NCBI GenBank assembly: GCA_023137315.1
Contig: JAGLPP010000014.1
Span: 1 to 51,783 of the forward strand
Reading direction: 5' to 3'
Source: Bacteriovoracaceae bacterium
Lineage (GTDB): Bacteria > Bdellovibrionota > Bacteriovoracia > Bacteriovoracales > Bacteriovoracaceae
DNA: 51,783 bases
Shown here: piece by piece, positions 26,083 through 36,600 of the stretch
Layout of the letters: each line of letters starts with the position of its first letter
Numbering within the stretch: position 1 is the first letter of the stretch
Translations under genes and position numbers: made by a program
Notes under the pieces: generated by a model
Told to the model about the DNA's origin: nothing
Database searches by the model: none
The model's input: the letters and a program-made list of their open reading frames with translations, nothing else

Positions 26083-28683
26083 TCATAGGAACTTTTGCAA
26101 ACCAAGCATCAATCCTGCGTTTTCGTCCTTTATCGTATCATTATCATCCTTGTATTTCTCCGTGGAGACAATTCCACCAAGAAAGACGGACCATCCTCTT
26201 TTAAATGGCAGATGTGCTTCATATTTTCCCTGTACTTTCATTAGAGGACCAACCACACAATCAATTTCAAAATAATTGAGAGTGTACCACAACTGACCAA
26301 GCAGAAGCCTTGCCCCCAAAGATGGACCGTAGGTCAGATAAGTTCCATTCTCCACAATCCTTTTGGATTGAACATCCTCAATAACGATTTTTGAACTCCT
26401 TTTAACAGTTATTCCTGCTCTGACACCCAAAAGAAAATTTCCAAACTTAAACTGTCTTGCAGCAAAAGGGTTGACCATCATGGAGGAATATCCTGAAAAA
26501 TTGCTGCTGCTGACATATTCAAAGGCCCCTCCCCAGGAGTAGGTCTTGTTAAACCTTGTCTGAAAATCCACAAAGGCAATACTTGACACGGTAACTCCCT
26601 TAACCCGAAGACTGTTCGCGCCGGAAATATCGTGAAGATGGCCTGCCTGGCCCAAATGTGCCCTGACATACCTGGCATACATTTTTGGACTTATCCTTAT
26701 CTTTCGAATCCCTTTTTGTTTTCTCTGTGAAGACATGCTTGCAACATACCTGGCCCTTTTTCTTCTCACGCCTTCGTATTTTTTTTGTTTTGGCTTTTTG
26801 ACAATCTTCTTTTTTAAAACAATTGGTTTTGGAGCAATAAGATTCAACGTTCCCGTATCGCTGGTTGTGTAAACCGATTTTGAATACCAGGTTTTTACAT
26901 TCCATGAATATTTTCCAGTCTTCGAAAAAAAGTTTTTTGGAACAGTTATACTGTTATTTTTTGTTTTTTCCACCAATCGACTTTTCTGTCCATCCTTTGT
27001 ACCCCGAACGGTAACCTCATATTCATGCGCTCTTTGGGCATTTTCCCAACTTAAAAATACATCCTCTATTGCGTCCATTTTGATATTTTGATTCATGGAC
27101 TTCAATTTTACAGGAGTCACTTCAAAACCTTCGATCACAATGGTTCCAACAGATGAAAATGAACCACGATGACCGGCCTGGTTGATTGTTGCCACACGAT
27201 AGTAATACTCGCCAGGTTTGTTATGTGACCAGTTAAACACTGATGTCTGTGTGGTGGTTTCAACAACTTGATTTTTGGCAGCAGGATCGGAATATATCCG
27301 AACAACATACCCCTTTGCTCCCTGCACTTTTGGCCATGATATTTCCAATCCATCAGCGGCTGGATCTTCTGTCGCCCAGGCAATTGGTATAAGAAAACCG
27401 ATAATTCTGTCACCCAAACTGGATGTTTTAACCGGAACCTCCTGTCGGATCATCATTTCAATTTCCGGTGGCGGCAATTCGTCCGGTAATCCTTTAACCT
27501 TGAAAAATGATGGCCTCATGGATGCCGGACTTTTTTCTGCCGGTACACGTCCATCCTTTATTTCGGATAAAACTCTCCAGAAAAAATCACCTCCAAAATT
27601 GATTTTCAACTTGAGATTTTGTTTTTTGACATTTTTTTCAAATACCAGTATCCCCCTTGTTCCATTCCAGCGCCGCAGTTCAAACCGGTAAGACTCAGCC
27701 TTTATGCTATTCGGAGGAAATTTCCACTGAAAATTAACAAGATTGTCCTTATCAAGTGAAACTTTTTGTCCAGGTTTTGGATACACGGGAATGACTGGAT
27801 TACGGGAAAGCTTAGGCACAGGCTTGACGTTGAAATAATACATTGGAGATTTTACCCTGGCACCATCTCGAATTCCGGTAATTCGCCAAAAATACGTTCC
27901 ACTTCCGAGTTCCTCAAGAGCGTAGGATGTCTCTTCACTCATTGAATTCACTATTCTGTTCCTCGTCGCCGGCCTTCCTTTAAAAACTTCAACAGAAAAC
28001 GTATCAAACCTTTTCCTTCCCTCCCATTTGAGAGTTACATGATCCAAATTCAGCCTTGCGCGAAGTTCCGGTAATTGCAATTCAGGTGCGGCTACCGTGA
28101 TTTTACTTATGATCTTCTTCTTTTTAGTGTCGAGTTCAAGCCTCTCACCCTTTTTCAACTTTACTGGTGCTTTTTTCAATGTTCCTGAGGAAATTATTTC
28201 CAAACCACCCTTGATGATGGAAAGGCCGCTTATATTCTTTCTCCCCTCCAGTTGAATAATGGCACCTTTGTTCGATTTTACTTTCAGTTTTCCAAGCTGC
28301 CACGCCTTCGCCCTAGCCGGAAGATTTATCGTGGCGATACCGCTAAGAACATCCGTACCACCGTCAATAAAATTTTTATCGAATTTTATAAGACAATCAG
28401 GCATCATGCTGATTTTTATTCCCTGTTCAGTAACAATTCTAACAGTGGAGTCACTGTGGGTGTATACCATATCACCGAGGTACACTTGTCCGTTTACAGC
28501 GGCTTCGCCCCACGTCAAATCCTCATCATGTTTTTGTTTGACGACGTTGGAGATGTGAAGAACATGACCTGCCACTTTCCATTTTCCATCAGACTCTGTG
28601 GCGTCAGTCCACAATGTCTTGTAGAGGCTGAACAAAATCGCCATGGACGCTACAAAAATTATTAAGTTGTCAGTTTTATTCAT
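26083..28683 (-). CDS. FecR-domain protein with fibronectin-like domains and a C-terminal beta-barrel
   Basis: 866 residues. One N-terminal membrane span (residues ~7-24), then a FecR-like domain (~55-150: GQVYLGDMVYTHSDSTVRIV and VKSNKGAIIQLEG). Four Ig/FnIII-like segments follow, each ending in a W/Y-rich strand (YFWRIT, FFWRVL, YYYRVA, YSWNVK). A very basic linker (KKKIVKKPKQKK) precedes a ~175-residue barrel-like end with alternating strands, ending in KFL. FecR domains normally sense envelope signals and relay them to regulators, so this may be the sensor for the partner-switching module. No strong ribosome binding site is seen at 28683. A decayed copy of its 5' end lies at 28817-28848. 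Confidence 0.82.
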   Translation of the reverse strand: MNKTDNLIIFVASMAILFSLYKTLWTDATESDGKWKVAGHVLHISNVVKQKHDEDLTWGEAAVNGQVYLGDMVYTHSDSTVRIVTEQGIKISMMPDCLIKFDKNFIDGGTDVLSGIATINLPARAKAWQLGKLKVKSNKGAIIQLEGRKNISGLSIIKGGLEIISSGTLKKAPVKLKKGERLELDTKKKKIISKITVAAPELQLPELRARLNLDHVTLKWEGRKRFDTFSVEVFKGRPATRNRIVNSMSEETSYALEELGSGTYFWRITGIRDGARVKSPMYYFNVKPVPKLSRNPVIPVYPKPGQKVSLDKDNLVNFQWKFPPNSIKAESYRFELRRWNGTRGILVFEKNVKKQNLKLKINFGGDFFWRVLSEIKDGRVPAEKSPASMRPSFFKVKGLPDELPPPEIEMMIRQEVPVKTSSLGDRIIGFLIPIAWATEDPAADGLEISWPKVQGAKGYVVRIYSDPAAKNQVVETTTQTSVFNWSHNKPGEYYYRVATINQAGHRGSFSSVGTIVIEGFEVTPVKLKSMNQNIKMDAIEDVFLSWENAQRAHEYEVTVRGTKDGQKSRLVEKTKNNSITVPKNFFSKTGKYSWNVKTWYSKSVYTTSDTGTLNLIAPKPIVLKKKIVKKPKQKKYEGVRRKRARYVASMSSQRKQKGIRKIRISPKMYARYVRAHLGQAGHLHDISGANSLRVKGVTVSSIAFVDFQTRFNKTYSWGGAFEYVSSSNFSGYSSMMVNPFAARQFKFGNFLLGVRAGITVKRSSKIVIEDVQSKRIVENGTYLTYGPSLGARLLLGQLWYTLNYFEIDCVVGPLMKVQGKYEAHLPFKRGWSVFLGGIVSTEKYKDDNDTIKDENAGLMLGLQKFL

Positions 28684-28757
28684 TCAAAAAATCTACTTTT
28701 ATTAATATAGTATCCCACTTGATTAATAGTACTGGAATCACATATCGAATTATATCG

Positions 28758-28848
28758 GAGCAAAACATACCCACTGACAAGATTAAAATTCCTGAGTGTT
28801 TTGATCAAAAAATGTCGCAAAAATTATTAAATTACCGGTTTTATTCAT
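28758..28848. pseudogene. fossil of a duplicated divergent gene pair
   Basis: Bases 28817-28848 repeat the first codons of the FecR gene on the minus strand (ATG at 28848, reading MNKTGNLIIF compared with MNKTDNLIIF), then reach a stop at 28783. Just left, 28758-28806 resembles the 5' part of the phosphatase gene on plus: GATTAAAATTCCTGAGTG and GATCAAAGCTCCTGAGTG match at 14 of 18 bases, and GAGCAAAACATAC resembles GAGCAAGACACAC. The two intergenic parts also align loosely. This fits an old tandem duplication of the divergent pair, mostly deleted. Confidence 0.6.
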
Positions 28849-28910
28849 AATGGAATTAGTCTAAAATAGCGTAGTAATTCACTTACTAATAATATCAGGA
28901 CTACCGTCAG

Positions 28911-30818
28911 ATGACACTTGAGCAAGACACACCTGCCACAAACGAAGATCAAATTCAAGCTGAACTACAAACACGTAAAATATACTTTTCCACCAGATCA
29001 AAGCTCCTGAGTGTTTTTATCCTGCTTTTGACTGCTGCCCTTGCAGCTAATATGTATATCTCGCGAGACATGTTCGTAAAAGATAAAAGTGCCTACATTT
29101 TTGAAAACAGTATCAACAAGGTTGAAACACTCGGCGAGGGATTTCGCTTTATTGTACAAAACTCAATCAATCTTTCAGCACCAATGGGAGCACTGGCCCT
29201 CGCTCCTGAGACACAGGAACCGGAATCGACAACAGGTGCACAAAAAAACGATTTTGATATTTTTCATCTGAACGACAATCTGTTGCTTTACTCCATTCAC
29301 ACCAAAGATCAAAATAAACCTCTCAAGATTCTTTTGAATGATCGTCTTATCGACGAATACGGAAAAAAATATTCATTCTCCCATGATGAAATAAAAAGCC
29401 GGACACTTGCCTTTTTGCAGACACAAGAATCATCCGGTGAGGTTGTTTCCGTACAGGGTTTATGGGATACGCTTGGTGCCCCACTGATGTTGCTTCAAAT
29501 CCGTGATGAAAAAAACAGCATGACTTATTCAAGTATAATCGGAATGGAAAATCTGACACGCCTCTTTTTAAAAGAAAAAAGATTTGAAAATTACATGGTT
29601 GGTACAGATCGAAAAATCCACATAGGCAAAGATGCCGGAAAAACAATGAAGAGTTCTTTCCTGAAACAAATAATGAAATCCAAAACCGACAAGGGAACCT
29701 TGAAGATTTCCGAAAGCAGTGGAGAGGAATTCCTTGTTGCCTACAGCAAAATGAACACATTCAGCGTCATTATTATCTCAAAAATCTCGGTTACAAAAGC
29801 CTTCAAGGCAATGAACACCATGATTTACCGTTGGATTTATTTTGGCACTTTCATTCTTGCGGTCGCCACAATTTTAATCATTCTAATGTCCTTGTCCATT
29901 ACAGGCCCCATCCGCAGTCTGCTGGCGGGAACACACGAAATTTCCAAGAGAAACTTTAATCATCGCATCCAGGTTAAAACACACGACGAACTTGGGGTAT
30001 TGGCCGATTCATTCAACTATATGAGCGACCAGATAGCCATTTACATAAATGAAATGGTTCACAAGGCCCGTATGGAAAACGAACTTCAAACAGCACAAAC
30101 TGTCCAACAAACACTCTTCCCCGCCAAGAGTAAAAAATTCCCTGAACTCGAAATCTCAGGTTACTATGAACCCGTCTCCGAATGTAATGGAGATTGGTGG
30201 TACTACTTTAAAAAGAAAAATAAATACTATTTCATCATCTCAGATGCCACCGGTCACGGAGTTCCTGCGGCCCTCATGACGTCAGCTGCAAGATCAAGTG
30301 TCTCTGTTCTACAAATCATGCCCGAACTGTCTCTTCCACAAATGGCAAAAATCATCAATAAGGCAATTTGCCAAATTTCAAAAGGCAAGCTGTTTATGAC
30401 CTTTTTCCTGGCATCGTATGACCCAAAAGATCACACAATGGAATATGTTAATGCCAGTCATAATTCACCGATGCTTTTCAATCTCTCGGAGGGAATAGAC
30501 GCCTCAAAGGCGGTTTTTCTGGATCAGGGAAGCGATCCACGCATGGGAGAGGATAAAAAACGTGAATTCAAAAGCTACAAGCAAAAAATTACAAGTGACC
30601 ATATCCTGTTTTTCTACACTGATGGTCTGGCCGAGATTGAAAATGAAAACAAGACCCAGCTTGGCGAACGACGGATTATCAAATTTTTGAAAAAAGCGCA
30701 TGATGAGGGTGCCGATATCCATGGACTCACCTCCTCGCTTATTAAATCGGCCAAGGAATATTTGGGAGATAAAACCGCAGAGGATGATGTGACCTATTTT
30801 TTCGTCCAATTTAACTAG
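28911..30818 (+). CDS. membrane-bound SpoIIE/PP2C-type serine phosphatase with HAMP domain
   Basis: 635 residues. Membrane spans near 31-50 and 304-328 enclose a large periplasmic sensor region. A HAMP domain (TGPIRSLLAGTHEI...) leads into a helix and then a PP2C/SpoIIE domain at ~400-635 with metal-binding Asp in CNGDWW, SDATGHGVPAALMT and FYTDGLAE, and DDVT at the end. Standard family members read GGD in the first motif; here it is NGD. Known role: dephosphorylate a STAS antagonist to release a sigma factor or other target. The likely substrate is the STAS-like protein at 24698. The upstream AGGAC is a weak ribosome binding site. Confidence 0.9.
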   Translation: MTLEQDTPATNEDQIQAELQTRKIYFSTRSKLLSVFILLLTAALAANMYISRDMFVKDKSAYIFENSINKVETLGEGFRFIVQNSINLSAPMGALALAPETQEPESTTGAQKNDFDIFHLNDNLLLYSIHTKDQNKPLKILLNDRLIDEYGKKYSFSHDEIKSRTLAFLQTQESSGEVVSVQGLWDTLGAPLMLLQIRDEKNSMTYSSIIGMENLTRLFLKEKRFENYMVGTDRKIHIGKDAGKTMKSSFLKQIMKSKTDKGTLKISESSGEEFLVAYSKMNTFSVIIISKISVTKAFKAMNTMIYRWIYFGTFILAVATILIILMSLSITGPIRSLLAGTHEISKRNFNHRIQVKTHDELGVLADSFNYMSDQIAIYINEMVHKARMENELQTAQTVQQTLFPAKSKKFPELEISGYYEPVSECNGDWWYYFKKKNKYYFIISDATGHGVPAALMTSAARSSVSVLQIMPELSLPQMAKIINKAICQISKGKLFMTFFLASYDPKDHTMEYVNASHNSPMLFNLSEGIDASKAVFLDQGSDPRMGEDKKREFKSYKQKITSDHILFFYTDGLAEIENENKTQLGERRIIKFLKKAHDEGADIHGLTSSLIKSAKEYLGDKTAEDDVTYFFVQFN

Positions 30819-30827
30819 AAGATCAAT

Positions 30828-31847
30828 ATGACTTTCAAAATTTTAATTTTAAATAAAGACAATAATTTTCACGAATTGATAAAAAAGTGGGATAAAGAAA
30901 TATTCTATGACGAAAACTTCACATTTTTTTATGCCAACTCTGAAAAAGCTGCCATGGAATTTCTTGAGCAACACCCCGATGTCGATCTTGTACTTGGCGA
31001 TGTAAATGAAAAAGACCGGTATTACTCACAATTTTTGAATAAATGTCAGTTAAGCAATCCCTTTCATCGATATATTTTAATTTCAGATAATGAAAAAAAG
31101 GAAAAGATACAAGCCGCACTGAATGAAGGAGTATACGAACACTTAAAAAAACCACTTAAGAATAAATCGTTTATCAATACAATTCACAGATCCAAAAAAC
31201 ATTTGGATAAAATCAAGGAACACAACAAACCAGAGTCAATACGTTACGGTAAATTAAAAAAAACAATGAGACAAACAGTGCAGGCCATTGCTCATATTTG
31301 TGAGCTGAAAGACCCATATACAGCAGGCCACCAAAAAAGAGTCGCCTATATTGCCAGAGCTATTGCAGAACATCTTAATCTCGATGAATTCCATATCGAT
31401 GAAATTTATACGGCAGGACTTTTACATGATGTTGGAAAAGTCACCATCCCCTCCGAAATACTTTCAAAACCAGGAGATCTTTCCACTCAGGAAATGGCCC
31501 TCGTGCAACAGCATACGATTGCAGGATTTGATATTTTAAAAAATATTGACTTTCCCTGGAACGTTAAAAATCTCGTTGTAATGCATCATGAAAGACTTGA
31601 CGGATCCGGATATCCAAATAAATATTCCATGAATGAGATACCTCTTGGGGCAAGAATAATTTCTGTTGCCGATGTTTTTGAAGCAGTTACTTCCTTCAGA
31701 CCATATCGACCTGCGCTTGGCCTGAACAAGGGAATTGAGGTTCTGAAAGAGGAAGCTCAAAATAAAAGGTTGGATCAAATTATAGTATCAGCATGTATAG
31801 ACCTGATAAGCAAGGAATTCTTGGAGGACCTTGACAACATAGAATAA
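30828..31847 (+). CDS. HD-GYP response regulator (putative c-di-GMP phosphodiesterase)
   Basis: 339 residues. N-terminal receiver-like domain (~1-125) with acidic residues in LVLGDVNEKD, a Ser in ILISD and Lys in LKKPL, then a linker and an HD-GYP domain: LLHDVGK for the HD, and HHERLDGSGYP for the GYP motif. Both are intact, so hydrolysis of cyclic di-GMP is plausible. It starts 9 bases after the phosphatase stop, so the two are likely co-transcribed, linking partner switching with c-di-GMP signalling. The PilZ protein at 5776 could be one effector. Confidence 0.92.
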   Translation: MTFKILILNKDNNFHELIKKWDKEIFYDENFTFFYANSEKAAMEFLEQHPDVDLVLGDVNEKDRYYSQFLNKCQLSNPFHRYILISDNEKKEKIQAALNEGVYEHLKKPLKNKSFINTIHRSKKHLDKIKEHNKPESIRYGKLKKTMRQTVQAIAHICELKDPYTAGHQKRVAYIARAIAEHLNLDEFHIDEIYTAGLLHDVGKVTIPSEILSKPGDLSTQEMALVQQHTIAGFDILKNIDFPWNVKNLVVMHHERLDGSGYPNKYSMNEIPLGARIISVADVFEAVTSFRPYRPALGLNKGIEVLKEEAQNKRLDQIIVSACIDLISKEFLEDLDNIE

Positions 31848-31883
31848 GGCATCCCTGACTGTTTTTCCACTCCTCTGGTTGTT

Positions 31884-33242
31884 TTACCTGCCCATTATTT
31901 CTATTTTAGGCTTTTTAACTGACTTCTTGAGACGTGGAAGTTTAAATGTAACCAATATACTCGCCAACTGTTTTGTCCTGTTTGAAAGTTCTTCAGCAGC
32001 AGAAGCAGATTCCTCAGCACTCGACGTATTTCTTTGTGTAACCTTGTCAATCTCTCCAAGAGAAAGAACCACTTGGGAAACCCCCTGGGACTGTTCATTT
32101 GATGCTGTAGCAATCTCTCCAACAAGATCGGTCGTCTTTGTTGAATTTTTCATAATTTCACCGAGCGACTCTGCAGTGCTGTCGGTTATATCCATTCCAA
32201 GTTTAACTTTTTTCTTCGAATCCTCAATCATGTCTGTTGTTTCTTTTGCCGCTTTCGCACTTCTTTCAGCAAGATTCTTAACCTCTTCTGCAACGACCGC
32301 AAACCCTTTTCCGTACTTCCCCGCTCTCGCCGCTTCCACCGCAGCATTCAACGCAAGAAGATTTGTCTGAAAGGCAATCTCATCAATAACCTTTATAATC
32401 TTCGAAATATCTTCACTTGATTCACTTATTCCAGTCATCGCCTTGACCATCTCCTCCATCTGCTCGTTTCCGATTTTTGAACTCTTTTGCATTTCGTCAC
32501 TCAAAATTTGTGCCTGTGACGCGTTCTCTGCGTTTCGCTTGATTTTGTCACCAATCTCATTCATTGAACTGGTTATCTCTTCCAAAGCAGATGCCTGTTC
32601 AGTTGCTCCCTGGGAAAGAGATTGACTTGCACTCGCAACTTGTCGACTATCGACATTCACCTCTTCAACAACATCGTTTACCTGATTCAATGTTTCTGCT
32701 AATTTTTTCACGGCAGAGTTGATATCATTACCCAGTTCCTTCATCGTTCCGCTATAATCCCCTTTTACCATCCCATTGAGATTTTTTTCAGACATTTTCT
32801 TTACAACATCAATAATCTCCTCCAAAGGACGAATAATTTCATGACACAATTTGTCCATAACTCTTGCCAGATCACCAAGTTCATCCTTTCTTTTAAGTGC
32901 AATCTGCGACACTGGAATGGAAAAATCACCACCCGCAATAAAATCAAGATGTGCAACGGCCCGCGATAACGGAAAATCCACTTGTGCCCCCAGTTTTCTG
33001 GAAACAAACCACGAAATTAAAAAGCCACATGCAAGCAACAGGATGGATGGCAAAAGCAAACTTATAAAAATCATTCCCACATCTATCAAGTCAACATTGA
33101 CTCCATTTTTGGCAAGGAGAGAGACGATTGAACTTCTGAGAACGATAGCAGTAACAAGTATCACAATTAGAGAGTAACCTACAAAGAAAAAACCAAGAAC
33201 AGCTCGTAACCTTGACTTTATCTTCAAATCCTCAATACCCAC
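31884..33242 (-). CDS. methyl-accepting chemotaxis protein without a large periplasmic domain
   Basis: 452 residues. Two membrane spans (~13-38 and ~55-78) are separated by a very short loop (~17 residues), so it cannot bind a ligand outside the membrane in the usual way. A HAMP domain follows, then the signalling domain with the conserved hairpin tip [17 protein letters not shown]. It may sense the energy state or membrane, or an intracellular partner. The GTG start has AGGGGGGAAC upstream. It is convergent with the HD-GYP gene. A candidate -35/-10 (TTGCCA, 16 bases, TACTAT) lies at 33293-33320. Confidence 0.92.
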   Translation of the reverse strand: MGIEDLKIKSRLRAVLGFFFVGYSLIVILVTAIVLRSSIVSLLAKNGVNVDLIDVGMIFISLLLPSILLLACGFLISWFVSRKLGAQVDFPLSRAVAHLDFIAGGDFSIPVSQIALKRKDELGDLARVMDKLCHEIIRPLEEIIDVVKKMSEKNLNGMVKGDYSGTMKELGNDINSAVKKLAETLNQVNDVVEEVNVDSRQVASASQSLSQGATEQASALEEITSSMNEIGDKIKRNAENASQAQILSDEMQKSSKIGNEQMEEMVKAMTGISESSEDISKIIKVIDEIAFQTNLLALNAAVEAARAGKYGKGFAVVAEEVKNLAERSAKAAKETTDMIEDSKKKVKLGMDITDSTAESLGEIMKNSTKTTDLVGEIATASNEQSQGVSQVVLSLGEIDKVTQRNTSSAEESASAAEELSNRTKQLASILVTFKLPRLKKSVKKPKIEIMGR

Positions 33243-33292
33243 GTTCCCCCCTATTCGTTCATCATAAATACAATTTGATATACTTTAATTAG

Positions 33293-33320
33293 ATAGTACC
33301 ATTTTACATGGATATGGCAA
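33293..33320 (-). promoter_or_regulatory. candidate sigma-70 promoter for the chemoreceptor
   Basis: On the minus strand TTGCCA (33320-33315) and TACTAT (33298-33293) are separated by 16 bases, about 50 bases before the GTG start. The region is A+T-rich, so chance matches are possible. Confidence 0.3.
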
Positions 33321-33333
33321 AACAACAAACAAG

Positions 33334-33618
33334 TTAAAAAGTCTCAATATAAAATAGGGCATCCCTGTTTGAAAGTTTTCCCTCTTTTATTTTCCGTTTC
33401 AGAATATCCATCCTGACTTTTCTCATATAGGTTGGCACAGGGGTGGTTACCTTGGAATCCGGATCAACTGTTATTGTACTTTGTTTTTTTACTTCAAATT
33501 CAAATACTTTGGACAACTCCATGCCTGTCTGAATAATGATCAAGACAATAATAACCAAAAGCGCGGCCCTGAAAAACCGGTCGCGTTCTACAATTTTTTC
33601 TTCAAACACCGGTTGCAT
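33334..33618 (-). CDS. small single-span membrane protein, unknown
   Basis: 94 residues. A cytoplasmic N-terminus (acidic/basic), one membrane span near residues 17-33 (ALLVIIVLIIIQ) and a ~60-residue extracytoplasmic tail, Lys-rich, with TPVPTYMRKVRMD. No Cys and no recognised family. Its start overlaps the 3' end of the 1,149-residue redox protein by 31 bases, making it the last gene of the AmmeMemoRadiSam operon. It may be a small accessory subunit. The ribosome binding site is weak. Confidence 0.7.
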   Translation of the reverse strand: MQPVFEEKIVERDRFFRAALLVIIVLIIIQTGMELSKVFEFEVKKQSTITVDPDSKVTTPVPTYMRKVRMDILKRKIKEGKLSNRDALFYIETF

Positions 33619-36600
33619 TCCAAACAGTCCGTTTCCAAATTATTTTCAACTTTATAGGGACAAAACTTATATTTTTTACGCGGAAAAATCCACGACAATG
33701 GTTTAAAAAATGAAACAATCGCCAGGAAGGCACCAGTTGGACACAAATAGCGGCACCAAAAACGTGGAACAATAAATGACATCAAAAGTACGGCCATTGC
33801 AATATAAAGAGAAAGTCCGCCGGATCCAAAGCTGAAAATATGTGTCAATGGATCGAAGGAAAAAAGTTCACGAGATCCGGTAAGCGCAAAAGCGATCATG
33901 ACAGCAAAGAAAATTGCAAATTTTATTACACGCGCACGCTTGTGTAATTGCTTTTCTTCAACCGGTCTTGCCAATCCAAATTTTTCCAAAAATTCCTGAA
34001 GTGCTCCAAATGGACACAAATTACCGCAAAAGAAATTACCAAACAAAAATACAAGGAATGGGATCAGCCATACAAATAAAAATACAGGACTGCTCAGGGA
34101 AAAATTCATTCCTGAAAGAATTGCAATCTGGTCTGTGGAAAACTGCAGGTTATATATAACACCGCCAACGATTAAATTAACCCCAAGCCAGACAAGCCTT
34201 GGCACAGGACTGGTTATTTTCATGAGAACGACGGCAATACAAATCGCAAAAACAAACCAGGAATATTTTAAATAATCGATCGGAGGAGCAACAGATATAA
34301 TTTTTCTTTTTTGAGAAAAACTTTTAAATGAATACATCATTGTATTTTTTATGGCCTGTGATGTAACAGTGGCACCTGTTACCGCATCAACCATGCCAAT
34401 ATTTTGAATTTTTTTTCCAGCAAGTTTTTTAAACCATGAAAGGGTCTTTTTAAAATACCATGGGGTTTCCTGGTGATCCTTTACAAAATATGATTCCAAA
34501 ACATCTCTTTCGGAAATTTTCATTATAATGCTAATGGGGCCGCCATAACCCGGAACCTGTGGAGCATAATCGTTTGAAGAAATAACAAATGATTTTTCCC
34601 CGTTTTTTTCGTTGTGAACAACAAAAAAATCATCTTTTTGAACCAGATGTTGGGAAGGTTTGACTCCAAGTTGCCTGAGGTCCTCCTGTGTAATAGTGGA
34701 CAGGTCTGATTTTTCCTTTTCAAGCAAAAAACTGCGTACAAAAACGACCATAAATAAAATCCAGCAAAAAAGAAAACCTGTTCCAAGAAGCGATGATTTT
34801 CCAGACAGGCCCTTTTTTGGAAGAAATTTTAAAAGATTGGCAAATAACAAAAATACATAAATCGAAATAATAATAATGAAAGTGCCCTTTGTACCTATTA
34901 TCGGAATAAAAAACAATCCACCGAGAATTGAACCAAAGAGTGCCCCCAAATGATCCCATTTTTCCAGAAGGTTACCGGTTTGTGAGGTATCAAGCCCGGA
35001 AGAATTCATTAAAACTTCACATAATGGAAATACAAAACCGGTAATGGCCCCCAGGACAAAACACAGATTGGAATATTTAAGAAGTAAATTCGATGAATAA
35101 AATTGAATTAAAAGTGAAGCCATAACGAAAACAACAAATACGAAGACACAACCTCCAGTAGTTATACGAAACAACCCCTCATGACCGCTCTGTATATATC
35201 TCGAAAGAATTGCCCCACCGAGAAGTCCAATCATGAACAATGAAGTGAATAAACCGATATAATGAAAACCTGTACCATAATTGATTTGAAAATTTGTCAG
35301 GATAGTCAGAAAACCAAGCATGCTGCACAATCCTGCCCCGAAAACAATCAGTTTTGCCCTGAATCTTGTAAATTTTATGGCATCCGCGGATTTTTTTGAA
35401 TAGAAAGCGATGAATATCAATCCAATAAACAATGGAAACAAAACAGAATATAAATTCAAAAACCTGAATTTGTTCAGAAATTTTGTAAGAGGTGAATTAC
35501 TGTATTTCCCCAAAAGCAGCATGGAAAAAAAATGGCCCCTGGGTTTTTCCCTTGTGTTTATCAGATTTTTTGTTTTCCCGGGAAATTTCTCCCATGTGGA
35601 TGCTGTGAAGTCCATTCTGCTCTTCTCGAACATGGAATGAAAGGTTTTTGGCAATAAAATTTTTTCGTGATATGGAAGTCTTTTAAATCTTGTTTCCATC
35701 GTTGAAGCCGCAGTTGCAAGCCCCTTCCAATCTGAACTTATAATCCATGAATTGTCCCCTGGCTTTATGACATGATACTTAAAGACCGCCTCCAGTGTTT
35801 TGTAAATGGATGCACCCATTCTTGCCAATTCCTGTCCGGCATAATTGGAAGGCCCAGGGGCCGTTGTAAGAATAAACCCACGTTTTGTCAGATGAAATTT
35901 TATATCCTCAAAAAATTCTTTTGTGTAAAATCCATTATCACTTCCAGTAAGAGGAGGCCCTGCGAGATTCAAGACAGCATCAAATCCAACATCATTTTTC
36001 TTCAGATAACCCCAAAAATTATTCCTTATAATTGTAATTTTCGGAGATTTTTCCTTGAAAATTTTTTTAAAAACAAGATCATGATAATTAGTGTCCGAGG
36101 AATAAAGAAATATACTTTTTATTCCAGTCGTTTGTGCAATGTATTTAGCCAGGGACGCATTGGTTCCGATAACAAGAATATTTTCAATTTTGGGGTTTTG
36201 TCCAAAAATGGTTGCAGTGAGTTTTGAATGCATTTCTTTTTCAGGCCAGGTTTCCGCGATCCGGCCGTTTTGCACCACTATTTTTTGATTTCCGGACCCC
36301 TCTAGTACAAGATATTCGGCCATCGGAGTGGTTTTTCCGGTTATAAGCCTTGAGCCTGGAAGAATAAGATTTTTTTTGTAGGCATAAAAATCCCCCACAT
36401 TGATTGTAAAAAAAGCGACAATGATAAGAATCTCAAAGACAACAGAAAGAACAATTGAAAAGATTTTCGACCTTTTTATGCCACAGATCCCTACTGCCAG
36501 TACAAGCATATATGCGAATATAAGAAATATATGAAAGACATGAAGTTCCAGATATAAAAGCAGGGTGAAAATAATTCCTCCTGCAAAGGCACCCAATCCC

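Noticed and set aside
29347-29760. 137-residue minus-strand frame within the phosphatase gene
   Set aside because: Antisense shadow, Phe/Cys-rich without domain pattern.
31879-32370. 163-residue plus-strand frame opposite the chemoreceptor
   Set aside because: Ser/Ala-rich antisense of the conserved chemoreceptor signalling domain.
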